Positions 10,801 through 20,373 of a stretch of 64,000 nt of DNA are shown here, in pieces. The stretch is from positions 1,426,001 through 1,490,000 of the forward strand of contig NC_083509.1 in the NCBI RefSeq assembly GCF_032362555.1. Reading direction: 5' to 3'. Positions within the stretch are counted from its first letter, which is position 1. Every line of letters starts with the position of its first letter. Source of the stretch: Amyelois transitella. Its lineage: Eukaryota; Arthropoda; Insecta; Lepidoptera; Pyralidae. Position numbers and translations under genes: made by a program. A model generated the notes under the pieces. That model worked only from the letters and a program-made list of their open reading frames with translations, did not search any database and was not told the DNA's origin.

Positions 10801-13800
10801 CGAATACCCACATCCAAGAGCTTGCCGAACTTTACGGCCCACAGGTAGACGGAGAAGACGTCCTGGCCGCCCGCCGCGCACAGCTCGCCGCTGCCGTCGA
10901 GCGCCGCGCAGCTGAACTGCACCAGGCTCGGCGACGTCAGCGTTCGGAAGTTGCGGTATCTGAATTATTCAATATACAAATAACATATATATTATTATAT
11001 GTAGAACTTAACGCCGTGTAGTTCCCGGCACCAATTAAAAAAAAAACCGAATAGGCCCACTCCATCTTGTTCCCATGGATGTTGTAAAAGGCGACTATAG
11101 GGTAGGCTTATAAACTTGGGATTCTTCTTTTAGGCGATGGGCTAGCAACCGGTCACTATTTGAATCTCAATGCTTAATTCTTGAATCTCAATTCTATCAT
11201 TAAGCCGAGAGCTGAACATGGTCTATCAGTCTTTTCGAGACTAATGACTCTGTATGCCCCGCAAATGATATAGACGTGATTATATGTATATAATTCAATG
11301 ACTGTATTGTAATTTATTATATTTCTTTTTGTGTGCAATAAAGAGTTCACAAACAAACTAAATTAAAACCTAAAAAAATCAAAACATTATTAATAATAAT
11401 TAAAAACCTAAAAAAACTAAACATTATTAATAATAATGTTTCTATTTTTTAGGAATTTGAATAATAACGTGGTCGTTATAATAACAATAATAATAACTCA
11501 CCTTGTGAGGTCGTAACACCTAACAGTGCCATCTAGCGACGAAGACACGAAGAACTTCTTGGTCTGACTGAAAACTAGACTAGTGACGGCTGCGGAATGT
11601 TCGCTGAACGTCACGAAGCAGAAACCGCTCGTGGTGTTCCACACTTTCACTTTTCCGTCGTGACCGCCTGAAAAACATCTGAAATTAATAATTCAAAGCC
11701 ATCAAAAAAAAAACAATCACAATATACAGTCGGAAAAACTATAAAAATAAATAAAAGACAGCTAGCAACCTGTCACTATTTCAATCTCAATTCTATCATC
11801 TATACCAATATTATGAAGCTGAATTGGTTTGTTTGAACGCGTTAATCTCAGGAACTACTGGTTCGAATTGAAAAATTGTTCGAGGAAAGCTTTAGACTAT
11901 ATCACATCACGCTGCAACTATTAGGAGCGAAGAAATAATGGAGAATGTGAAAAAAATCGAGGAAAATTATTCATCTTTGAGATCTTCAATGATGCCCAAA
12001 ATAACTATTCCACGCGGACAAAGTCGCGGGCACAGCTAGTTATGCCATACAGCTGAACGTGGCCTTTAGTCTTTTCAAGACTGTTAGCTCTGAATTCCCC
12101 GCAAGGGAAAAACATGTGACTATATATTGTATGTATTTTTTTTTTATTAAAGTAATAACATACATACATACATATTAAAATCATGCCTCTTTCCCGGAAG
12201 GGTAGGCAAGTAATAATGATAATAATGTAAAGTAATAATGTAATTTATATTCACCTGTGACTATGTAGAGGCCGTCGGGTGAATACGCCAGGCAGGTCAT
12301 GTCGAGGGAATGACCCTGCTGTTTCATTACGTATTGTTCGCCTAGAAAAACAAACATAATTATATTAATTAATCTAATTAATTGGTTTGGTCCAAAGGTT
12401 CGACTGGCAGAGGATTCCTTGTGGCTTAAATCCAACTGTTGTACATTTTACGTGAATAAAATTTTAATTAAGGATTAAATAATTTTAAAATAATCCGTAC
12501 CTACTAATATTATAAATGTGAAAGTGAGTTTGTTTGTTACCTGTTCACAGTTAAACTATTGAACCCACTTGCTTGAATGAATTTTGTATACATAATGTTT
12601 GCGAAAAACCTGTATTATTTTATGGGTGGCGCTAAATTTGCACGTACGATGCTAGTATTTACTAAAGGTCAAACATCCATTCACATATTTTTATTTATTG
12701 TTAATTTAGTTCTCAATTAATTGAGAACCATGAAGATACTTAGGAATACATGAAAATTCATAAAAAATACTTAAAGCTTAAATTTTTCAATATTGAAATC
12801 TAGATAAGACAAATTAAAAACTACACGTGAAACGTGAGAAACAGGCTCAAAACCCGAGAAAAGCACTGAGAAACCCGAGAAATAACATCAAGAACCTATA
12901 TCTAAAACTCACTCTGCCACTCCCAGACCAGCAGCTGGCCAATGTCCAAACACCCGAACGCGATCCAATCCCCGGGACACGATATCGCTATACTGCTGAT
13001 CCTGTGTTGCGATATGCTCAGCGTGTGCACTAGGTTCACATCCGGCATCTCGTGGAGGAAGAATATGCCGTTTGAGAAACCTGAGAAATAAAAGATGACA
13101 CAATTTTTAAGTCGCGATCAGGTTAGATTGCTTGTATGTAATCCATTGCTGCACTATTGCCGGGGGGATGATGCAGGAAAGACCACAATAAGGAAATAAT
13201 TATATTATTACTAACATATCATAAGTGTACTAACATATTATGAATCCAATAGTTCCTTGAATAAATCATTTTTCATTCATTCATTTAAATAGACGAACTT
13301 CATCAAGAGTAATAATTACAAAATAAGTCGCCTGACCAACATCTTGGTGCTCTTGTGATAGTGAGCGGCGGTCAGCCTGACCTTGTGAGCATTCCTGACC
13401 GTCTTCCTTCTTTTATAGCAATCTATTTTTATACTCTAATATACCTCCTTAAAATTCCTTCGAAATACAATGTATCATTTTGATAATGCGAAAATACGTT
13501 TGAAAATATGACGACGGAAGAATGGAATGCTGAGATGGTTTGGTCAGGTTGAGAGGATGATCCAAAGCTGGGTGACTAAGTTACTCTTGCAAGAAGATCG
13601 AGAACTTGATCAAAAAAAATGTTCTGGTAAAAGTTCAGGTCATGAACAGCCACGGGGAAGACTTATAACAAACATATCTTAATCAAATGGCGGACTCCGT
13701 ATGCTGAAAGATCTGGTGAATAATACCCTTAATATATGAAAACTAGAGCATACAAAGGAGACATTAAGGTAGTCATTACAATAGGAAACTCACCAGTGAC

Positions 13801-16800
13801 CAACATCTTGGTATTCTTGTGATAGTGAGCGGCGGTCAGCTTGACCTTATGGTGGGCGTTTCTGATCGCGTCGCCGATGTAATGCCGCCCTAGCTTCTTG
13901 TATAGCAAACGTTTCTCATCTTCTAATTTGGGTTTGGCCTCTTCTGGAACTTCCTCTTCGCTTTCCTGCAGAATATAGATTTTGTAAGTTGTAGAAATGA
14001 AATTTATAGCATCGCCGGACCAACTGGAATTAATGTAATTAATATAGATTTGAAATGGCATAATAATCTTAAGCTTTTGTGTTACAACTCTGCAAAGTTC
14101 AAAAACTTTGAAAACCATTTTTGGAATTTTTGTCCATATTGTTCTGTAGGTAAATATAAATCACGGTGGACCACAAATCCCTTTTCATTTCTTATTTAGA
14201 TTTTTTTATATCCTTCCTGTATATAGACAAATTCCAGTTACAATTTTGTTGCATGTTAATATAAAACTCACATATTCCTTATCCTTCTCAATAACGTTCT
14301 TTTCATCAATATCGTCATCACTCTCGTCCATCTGCAGCTTCCTCCGCTTCCGCCTCGAGATCTGCACGGCTGACGTCACCAGGTCGTCCGAGTCTATGCT
14401 GGCTTCCCACATGCACACCTGGATCAAATTGTAAGTGAGAAACTAGGTTTTCTCGGAGTGAGAAATTGTTCTCAATTTATACTGTATGTATGTTTGCGAG
14501 CGATTATTTCGCATTTCGCTGAACTGATTTTGTTGAGGTTTTCAGGAAAGTGTTTGGTACACTTTAGTAAGAGGTTTTAGAAATTAGTACTTGAAAAAAG
14601 TAGTATATCGTATGGATATAGTTCATTTTTTACAAATATTATTCACTTTAGGAATTCGAATCATTTGTCAAAATTTCTTAAAAAACAAAAACACAAATCT
14701 CTGTTTATAACATTACCACGGAAGGATTTAGACCAAACTGTACATACCTGACCATTTCTGCTGACTGTCAATAGATCCAAACTTTTCCTTTCAAAGAAAA
14801 CACCAACAATCTTGTCCGTGTGACCGCTTAACGAGTACATACTGATGTTGTCCAAATAATCCACTGTATAGATTTTTGTTGTAGTGTCTTTGGAGCCCAC
14901 TGTAAAAATAAAAAAAATATATAAATAATTACATTCTTAAAAAAAACGAAAAGAAACATTGTGCTTCTTTAGAAGTGTAGGTATGTTAACTCTTTTTTGT
15001 TTTGATGTTCCACAACAACTAAAACATCAGTCAAATAATCATATCAATAAATGACGAGATTTAATGAAGTATATATCATCACATTAATTAGGCGAGTATA
15101 AAACGCTTCTGAATTTTTTAAATGGACTTTCTAGTAGAGAAATAAGTCACCTGCAAGTAGTTTCGAGCATGTGGACCAATCCAGGCATGTAACTTCATCG
15201 TTGGACTTCTTAAAAACTCGTTTCATGACGAAGGAACGATATTCACCCGTGAAACTGCTCGGCGCCGTCATTATGAATACTGAAATATGAATGAAGAATA
15301 TAATTTTGTTATGGAGTCGGTAAATATTTAGCACAAAATTTTATTTTTTATTTATTTTTGGAATAGGACGAAAGATAATCCTAAAATTAACATAATTTAA
15401 CATTAAAAGTTTAATGACGAGATTTTGAATTACTCGTATCATGCGTATAATTTGAGGTTAAATAAGTAGTAATTTTTATGTATGAATGGATATTGAGTGT
15501 GATATCTTGTTTATATGTGAATCATTAATTTTAGAAATAACTAGCTTTATCGCGAGGCTTCACCCCTGTGAGGAATTTCCAGAAAAAATGTAGCCTATGA
15601 TATTTCTAAAGATCTATTCTACCTGTGTACTAAATTTCATCAATATCTAAATAAGTTTTTGGGTTTATTCGTAGATCTTACCTGTATCATCACAACACGC
15701 TGCGAAGTACTTGCCGTCAGGACTAAACTTAACTGCATTAACTTGTTGCCTGAATTTATATCTATGCACCACGGTGCAAGTCAGCAAACTAATCATCTGG
15801 GCCTCGCCCTCTGGAAATAATAAGAATTATTAATTATATTAATTTATTTAAACAAAATGTGGTTTGAGGCATTTTAGAATAATACCGCTTCATATTTTAC
15901 CCATGGATGTATTAAAAGACGACTAAAGGGATAGGCTAATAAACATGGCATTCCTCTATTGGCGATGAGCTAGCAACCAGTCGCTCTTTGAATTAATTTC
16001 CATCATGAAGCCATTGAACTGAAGGTGGCCTTTCAGCCTTTTCAAGACGGGATATAGACATAGTTATGTCTACATAGATATAGACCTATGTATGAATAAT
16101 AATAAACGCAAAAGTCTAAATCTTACACTTTCATGACTAAACGGGGGACTGATTAAACATAAAATATAGTATTTATAAATGTACATGGGCGCACAAGGTG
16201 CTACTAAATGAAGATGCAAAAGGCCCAAGATAAGGTCATGTGGATGTAGATGGAAGATACCCACATCCACTTGGACAATTTATGCTGAAGATGATTATTT
16301 ATAAATTCAGTTTGTAATGATTATAATCTCAATATTGGAGAATGATGAGTTCCCTTTAAGACATATTCTTCACAACATAGTATAAGCAAAGTTGTCAGTC
16401 ACTATGTATGTATGTATGCTAAGATCTTTAAAAGTGCACAATTGATACTGATGCATTTTTTAACATCATCAAGAGGAAGTTTTATATGTATAAATGTTTA
16501 CTGCGCGAAAACAGGGCGGGTTTCTAGTTTTATTTTACAATGCAAAATAATACTTACTCTCATTTACAGCCAATAAAACGGAACCGTTTGGAGACACATC
16601 TATGGCAGTGTAATTAAATTGACTTTCCACTGGCAGAGTGTTACTTTTATTGCTGAAAAAATATTATGATGAATTAGTTTATCACATGTTAAAAATATAA
16701 ATTTAATAACTACTTGTCATGACACAGAATACAATATAAAAATAAATAAATTAATATAAATATATACGGGACAAATAACATAGATTGGGTTAGCCTCGAA

Positions 16801-18310
16801 TTAAGTCCGAAACTTGTGTTATGAGATACTAACTCAATGATACTATATTTTATAATAAATACTTATATAGATAAACATCCAAGACCCAGGCCAATCAGAG
16901 AATGTTAATTTCTCATCATGCCTTCACCAGGATTTGAACCCGGGACCCACTGTGTGACAGACAAGTGCACTTCCACTGCGCCACAGAAGCCGTGAACAAC
17001 AATCTACACTAATATTATAAAGAGGAAAACTTTGTTTGTATGTTTGTTTGGTTGTAATGAATAGGCTCAAAAACTACTAGACCGATTTTAAAATTCTTTC
17101 ACCATTCGAAAGCTACATTATCCACGAGTAACATAGACTATATTTTATTTTGGAAAAAATAGGGTTCCGTAATATATTTGGATTTTTCGGACATAAACTG
17201 AAAAAAATCAACCAAAAAATTACTTATTTTGCGTACGCTGCCTAAACTACAAAAGATAGAACCATAAAAATATGTTTTAATTAATTGTAGATCTTATAAA
17301 TATCTACAAAAAAGTCCGCGACACACTATACCTATCTATGTCGAGTGAGGCACAACAACCACATTTTTATTTAAAAATCTTGAATTTTTTTTGGTCTACA
17401 TTTAAAGGCGTTTTTTTTACTCATGCTATTAATCCTTATCAAAATAAATAATTTCATCAATAAGAACAGTTTATGTAGATAGATAATATTTGGTCTTTGA
17501 ATGATTAAAATTGGACGTTTGGTTTTGAAGTTTTGGTGAAATTAAAATATTACGATTTCTGCTGCACGGCCCGGGACTGCAGGCAGAAGTGACACTTTTG
17601 CCGGGAGCAAGACTTAGTTAGCCTTAGTTCTAATAGAGATATATTTAGTATCGGCTGTACATCCGTGCGAAGCCGGGGCGGGTCGCTAGTTATAAATATA
17701 TCTATATAAATATATCTGTAGACATGCACTAGGGCAATACACAACTAGCACACACACTTGCTAAGACCATGTGGTTCTTGGCATTTTAGAATATAACCAC
17801 TTCATCTTTTTGATGGATACCATAAAAGGTAAGTAAAAAAGGAAAGGAAAGGCTAATAAACTTACTCTTCTTGAAGGCGTAAGGCTAACAACCTGTCAGT
17901 ATAAAAAACAACTGAGAAACAAAGATGAGAGTGAGAAGAACACAGGATAACAGCAAGATATTATATTATAATTAAATTTTGATGACAATTTTTTTTTAAT
18001 AAATACTTACTGTTTGAGATCGTAAATAGTGATTCTGTTCCCGACGGGGCTAATGACGGAGTTTCCATCTTGAGTAAATAAAATATTGCCTTTTCGATAA
18101 ACGGTTCCCAACAAATTACTGAACTGAAAAAGGTTATGTTTGTATAAATTAAAATTTATAGAAAATAAAATTTATGCAATTAATTAATATCTATACAATA
18201 GAAAACAAGAACATAAATTGAAAAGAAAATTCACAGAAAAAGATTATTAAAACTTAATATAAAATTATTACTAAAACACGCAACATGCTCACTTTGTAGT
18301 TAAACTTCAT
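1811..18310 (-). CDS. PWP2: PWP2/UTP1 homologue, WD40 protein of the SSU processome (20 exons)
   Basis: Exons in coding order: 18293-18310, 18011-18123, 16558-16652, 15682-15810, 15151-15279, 14748-14899, 14272-14418, 13794-13965, 12913-13080, 12255-12341, 11502-11667, 10812-10959, 9829-10020, 9226-9371, 7416-7563, 6338-6481, 5474-5583, 4669-4817, 3871-4078, 1811-1943. All junctions are GT-AG and keep one frame for 917 residues, close to the human length of 919. Landmarks are the start MKFNYKFSNLLGTVYRKGN, two WD40 blocks (about 1-210 and 300-700) around a basic/acidic linker (about 225-275, SRRKRRKLQ then DESDDDID), SWDKTVKLW, LTEFGNMALIEE and a helical C-terminal region (about 750-880). PWP2 is known as a nucleolar UTPB subunit needed for 18S rRNA processing. 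Introns are filled with R1, SINE and Helitron-like elements. Exon 19 has partial tandem copies in the last intron and exon 8 has a decayed copy. Identity is very secure; the first 18-base exon rests on family similarity. Confidence 0.96.
2209..2360 (+). mobile_element. R1 repeat, internally deleted
   Basis: The 5' end (GTGTGGTTCCCGGCACC) is joined almost directly to the 3' half (CTGTTGGCTCTGTCTACCCC, then a TAGACGCGATTA block), so the middle is missing. It lies in the last PWP2 intron. Another R1 3' end sits just before it at 2067-2150. Confidence 0.7.
2663..2912 (-). mobile_element. R1 repeat copy, diverged
   Basis: It reads from TATAATCACGTCTTAATCCC to GAACCACACGAC with the expected internal blocks (AGATTCAAATAGAGACAG, TTTACGACATCCATGGGA). 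It is more diverged than most copies, which suggests an older insertion. A further partial copy follows at 2929-3060. Confidence 0.7.
3190..3836 (-). repeat. Tandem array of partial copies of PWP2 exon 19
   Basis: The last 140 bases of exon 19 (3871-4010) recur downstream in the same orientation at 3697-3836 and 3524-3663 (periods 174 and 173), then in decayed form at about 3337-3470 and 3190-3290. The two nearest copies keep the exon reading frame open and keep the donor GTGAGT; each is preceded by a T-run ending TTATTAAG. The spacers are only 33-34 bases, shorter than a usual insect intron. Splicing a copy in after exon 19, or after exon 18, shifts the frame to an early stop. I therefore read it as an exon-derived satellite inside intron 19. 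Confidence 0.85.
4378..4642 (+). mobile_element. R1 repeat, full length
   Basis: A clean copy: GTGCCGTGTGGTTCCCGGCA at the left, GATGTCGTAAAA, GGCGATACGCCAGCAACCTG, GACTATTGGCTCTGTCTACC, then a (TATG)n tail. The tail ends 26 bases below PWP2 exon 18 (4669), so the element sits just past that exon's donor. Confidence 0.85.
4871..5107 (-). mobile_element. R2 tRNA-derived SINE
   Basis: A reverse copy running from TATAAATATATACGGGACAA to the tRNA head (GGGATTCGAACCCGGGACCT, CGCTGCGCCACAGAGGCC). Both polymerase III boxes are intact. It lies in PWP2 intron 17. Confidence 0.85.
5181..5428 (+). mobile_element. R1 repeat copy
   Basis: It begins GGTGCCGGAAACCACAC, where the normal GTGTGGTTCCC loop is altered, and ends TATAGACGTGACTATATGCA about 45 bases below PWP2 exon 17. 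A truncated copy of the same family follows at 5946-6050. Confidence 0.75.
5645..5916 (-). mobile_element. Helitron-like non-autonomous element
   Basis: Read in reverse it begins TCTATACTAATATTATAAAG and ends with the hairpin CGCGGACGAAGTCGCGGG and CTAG. Its body (GGGCATCATTGAAGCCCTCA, TTCGAACCAGTAGTT) is shared with 7111-7382, 45632-45905 and 56190-56445. It lies in PWP2 intron 16. Confidence 0.75.
6088..6330 (+). repeat. Interspersed repeat (copy 1 of 2)
   Basis: It shares long blocks with 8333-8550: AACATCGT.AGGAAAC, GCACATTCAGG, GTCGATCCAATCC, GGTTGC.GAGGTCAGACGGGA, AAAACCTGACTCACC and CTCCTCTCCAGA. No coding capacity is visible. It ends just below PWP2 exon 16 (6338). Confidence 0.65.
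7111..7382 (-). mobile_element. Helitron-like non-autonomous element
   Basis: The ends are as in the copy at 5645-5916: CTAGCTGTGCCCGCGACTTC at the left and AATATTAATATAGA at the right. It is about 30 bases from the lower edge of PWP2 exon 15. Confidence 0.75.
7586..7838 (-). mobile_element. R1 repeat, full length
   Basis: The tail ACATACATACATG is at the left, then GTCACGTCTATATCCCTTGC, the hairpin-like AGGCTTGAAAAGCCT, and GTACCGGGAACCACACGGTA at the right. It lies in PWP2 intron 14. Confidence 0.85.
7995..8332. mobile_element. MITE with 20-bp terminal inverted repeats
   Basis: The left end ACCAGAGATCGGAATAGGTA is repeated exactly in reverse at the right end (TACCTATTCCGATCTCTGGT). The 338-bp body has no open frame. 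The flanks GTTATG and TATAAC extend the symmetry. The autonomous family cannot be named from this alone. It sits next to the repeat at 8333-8550. Confidence 0.75.
8333..8550 (+). repeat. Interspersed repeat (copy 2 of 2)
   Basis: The same family as 6088-6330, with a better preserved middle (AAGTGGATGTGCAACCATGA, GGTTCCCCTGCAAAGGTTGC). The MITE at 7995-8332 ends at its left edge and may have landed inside a longer copy. Confidence 0.65.
8575..8693 (-). mobile_element. R1 repeat, 3' half only
   Basis: It reads CGGGGTAGACAGAGCCAACA to GACAGGTTGCTAGCTCATCG and is then interrupted by an R2 SINE fragment at 8694. This is a nested insertion or a recombination joint. Confidence 0.7.
8694..8924 (+). 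mobile_element. R2 SINE, head truncated
   Basis: It starts inside the tRNA head (GTGACACCGGAGGTCCCGGT), so box A is lost and box B remains. The full body and the ATTTATTTATTT tail follow, and an R1 element starts directly after. Confidence 0.75.
8925..9103 (+). mobile_element. R1 repeat, internally deleted
   Basis: The end GTGCCGTGTGGTTCCCGGCA is intact, the centre is missing and partly duplicated (two CATTAAGCCAAAT blocks), and the TATG tail is present at the right. Confidence 0.7.
9179..9210. repeat. (CAGA)n microsatellite
   Basis: About seven CAGA units lie some 15 bases beyond the donor of PWP2 exon 14 (exon edge 9226). On the sense strand they read as a TCTG run just inside the intron. 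Confidence 0.85.
9443..9625 (-). mobile_element. R1 repeat, partial
   Basis: It holds the middle and 5' blocks (GAGATTCAAATATTGACAGG, TTTACGACATCCATG, GGAGTGGTCCTATTC) but lacks the tail. It lies in PWP2 intron 13. Confidence 0.7.
10032..10228 (-). mobile_element. R1 repeat, 5' end truncated
   Basis: The tail ACATACATACATATTGTCAC starts about 12 bases beyond the PWP2 exon 13 acceptor. The copy stops at TTCGCCTTTTACGACA. Confidence 0.75.
10488..10805 (+). repeat. R1 3' end grading into a GAAT/GAGT/GAAC minisatellite
   Basis: An R1 3' end (GACTGTTGGCTCTGTCTACC, TATAGACGTGACTATA) runs straight into about 250 bases of TGAATGAG-type tetranucleotide variants. It ends in a pure GAAC run that touches the donor of PWP2 exon 12 at 10811. 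The R1 TATG tail is the likely seed of the expansion. Open frames here are repeat artefacts. Confidence 0.85.
11012..11291 (+). mobile_element. R1 repeat copy with a short internal duplication
   Basis: It starts CGCCGTGTAGTTCCCGGCAC and ends TATAGACGTGATTATATGTA. A short block around 11159-11200 (TTGAATCTCAAT) is doubled. Next to it, 11290-11350, is a tail (GTGCAATAAAGAGTTCAC) of another retroelement type. Confidence 0.75.
11756..12128 (+). mobile_element. R1 repeat split by a Helitron-like element
   Basis: R1 pieces at 11756-11798 (AGCAACCTGTCACTATTTCA) and 12040-12128 (CATACAGCTGAACGTGGCCT) are the two sides of one copy, interrupted by 11799-12039. This gives the relative age: R1 first, Helitron second. 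Confidence 0.75.
11799..12039 (+). mobile_element. Helitron-like element nested in R1
   Basis: It starts TCTATACCAATATTATGAAG and ends CGCGGACAAAGTCGCGGGCA plus CAGCTAG. The flanks rejoin the R1 consensus (..ATCA / TTA..) without a target duplication, as expected for Helitron insertion. Confidence 0.8.
13334..13424 (-). pseudogene. Decayed second copy of PWP2 exon 8
   Basis: The sequence matches exon 8 (13794-13965), including GATAGTGAGCGGCGGTCAGC. In sense it reads VRNAHKVRLTAAHYHKS then TKMLV, against IRNAHHKVKLTAAHYHKN then TKMLV in the true exon. The donor is lost (the match ends in GTCAGGCG), and the upstream part has an internal deletion and no clear acceptor. It sits in intron 8, about 370 bases downstream of the real exon. 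I infer a dead exon duplication. Confidence 0.8.
15889..16090 (+). mobile_element. R1 repeat, old and diverged
   Basis: Recognisable blocks are CCATGGATGTATTAAAAGAC, GGCGATGAGCTAGCAACCAG and TTTTCAAGACGGGATATAGA; the CTGTTGGCTCTGTC block is deleted. It lies in PWP2 intron 3. Confidence 0.65.
16740..16994 (-). mobile_element. R2 tRNA-derived SINE
   Basis: It runs from TATAAATATATACGGGACAA to GCGCCACAGAAGCCGT. The head is more diverged (CACCAGGATTTGAACCCGGG). It lies in PWP2 intron 2, next to the Helitron-like element at 17003. Confidence 0.8.
17003..17689 (+). mobile_element. Long Helitron-like element (687 bp)
   Basis: It starts TCTACACTAATATTATAAAG and ends CCGTGCGAAGCCGGGGCGGG, TCG, CTAG before T. 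It is more than twice as long as the other copies, with an AT-rich body lacking an open frame and a degenerate terminal hairpin. Confidence 0.65.
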
Positions 18311-18897
18311 TTTCACAAGTAAGTTCTATAATTATTATATAATTTTTGTATGGGTAACAATTCCACGCGCCCTAGCATAAGTAGTATACATTAATCATGT
18401 GAACTTCTTTGATAATCACTTAATTAAAATTAAGTTTCTGTGAAACTTGCAACACGTTTCAAATTAAACAATAAACAAAACCACACGCTCCCAGCTGGGC
18501 AGACTGTCATTAACATGACAATTTTTGACAGTGACAGAAGATTATTCAAGACTTTTGTAGCACTGACATTGAAAAGGGCAAATTCTCAGGTTTCTGAATA
18601 ACTGAATCATTTACATTCCAATTATTTTTGTAAAGATATATCTTTACAAATTTAATTTGTTTACCTATAACTATTAGTTCTACACATGGACGAAGAATCT
18701 GAGGTTCTTCTACATAATTTTTTTTACTTACAAATGTACGGGTAAACCATCATGCCTTATTCTAAACGCAGTTTAGTAAACGGGGTACTAGGTATGTACG
18801 GTAAAACATAAATATAATCACGTCCCTTGAATTCAAAAATTTTATAAATTATTATGGGACACTTCATGTCACTTAATAATACTACATAGGTACATAA

Positions 18898-19035
18898 TAA
18901 ACCCACGCCTTTTTTCTAGAGGGGTAGGCAGAGACTACATCTTTTCACTTATCACGATCTTTGCATACTTCCTTCGATTTCATCCATATTTATAAATCTT
19001 TTCATGCAGGTCCTGAGGTTTCGGGTATTCATTAT
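18898..19035 (-). mobile_element. LINE 3' end fragment
   Basis: The blocks GGGGTAGGCAGAGACTAC, CACGATCTTTGCATACTTCC and GCAGGTCCTGAGGTTTCGGG match the LINE fragments at 26982-27254 and 53880-54040, which encode the last part of a reverse-transcriptase polyprotein. No open frame remains. Confidence 0.7.
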
Positions 19036-20054
19036 AATTGATCACTTGGTTGACGTCAAATAAATTACTTACCTACTTAAAACTAAGTTTACTGCCGCTT
19101 CCAAAGCGTCAGTGCAGAAGAAGCCTTAACAAACTGCACTGCAGCATTTTCTTCATTGTGGAGTAGACAGAGCCGAGACACTTAAACAGACAAGGCCATT
19201 TTCAGCTGTTGTTTAGCTTAATGATAGAATTGGGTTGTAAAAGATGTTTATATCTTTCAACGTAAGACCTCGGTTAGCAATCGAATTAATATCTAGAAAT
19301 ACACACATAAATTCTGCTTTTTCACAAACGAGCCTTGCTATGAGCAGAGTTATAAACATATTAATTTTAGTGCTATCTGAATATCTGTTAAATGCCGGAT
19401 GTAGGTATTAGCTATTTCTACTAATTTCATAAATACGAAAATAACTGTCTCTCTGACGCTGGTACGCCTTAACCACTGAATCGAATTCTGATGGAATTTG
19501 GTACAAAGATAGAGTTGAGAATTATTTTAAAAAATGTCAGTCCCTGCAGATGGATGTCCCGAACTAGTCCCGAGATAAGTGCTCAGAAAGCTGGTACCAT
19601 TGCCATGTCGAATAGAAAAGATTATCTTTTATAATTATTCTAACACTTCACATTATTAATGAGAGTCGCAAAGCCCAAATATTTTAATTCTACCGACGCT
19701 AGGCGATACCAGTGAAATATGTATTTATGACTTTTCCTTAAGCAAACGGCGACTCGTCTCGTTTCTTGTTGGCAAAATACATTTCTACTCACACTATGTA
19801 CTTTACTAGAAATTCCAATTCAGAGTTGATTCATAGATTAAGAGTACCTGATTCAGACAATTAAACGAGTATGCGCGTGTGTTCCTGATAAAAAAAAACA
19901 AAACTGCATCGTTATAGATCTTTTATATTGTATAAATAATAAATGATTTTTTTTAAATATAATTTACATTGGATAACATATATTTTGATTTTAAAAAGTA
20001 GTTTATTTAAGTAAACTTACAAAAAAATGCTTTAAATTATTATAAGTATTAAAA

Positions 20055-20373
20055 GTACTGTTCGGCGCATGCGCAGAAGGAATTTGCTGGCCAGCGGTTC
20101 ACATCAATGAGGATTGAACGTCACAGCACTACGATCACGGAAGCTCAGGATTGGCTGCGCATTTTGGAAGTGACGTCTGAAAACCAATCAGAACTCAGGT
20201 CATATCGAGCACTGCCTTGGATATCAATCGTCATATGACCTATTCTGTCGAGTTTGCAAAGCTCGGGCCATATTATTCTCCGCCAAAGTAGTTTCGTGGA
20301 GTGAGCGTGTGCAGATAGTCCTTAGCTATCACATTGTTTTGGGACCTGTAAATACTCCCATAAATTCATCAAA
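20055..20373 (+). promoter_or_regulatory. Promoter and 5' UTR region of the V-ATPase subunit c gene
   Basis: Motifs seen: a perfect palindrome GCGCATGCGC at 20065-20074 (NRF1/Ewg-type), two CCAAT boxes (ATTGG near 20152 and CCAATC near 20185), a TGACGTC half-CRE near 20172, and the palindrome GTCATATGAC at 20230-20239. No TATA box is obvious. Part of 20240-20373 is probably 5' UTR, but the start site is not determined. The function of each motif is inferred from family knowledge. Confidence 0.5.

Larger units (their letters stand above)
18311..20373. other. Divergent intergenic region PWP2 / V-ATPase subunit c
   Basis: The two genes start head to head about 2.06 kb apart. Inside are a LINE 3' fragment (18898-19035), a retroelement scrap (19065-19140), an R1 piece (19141-19230) and a degraded Helitron-like start near 19420. 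The last 300 bases before the V-ATPase start are rich in promoter-type motifs and are listed separately. No other coding signal is seen. Confidence 0.6.
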
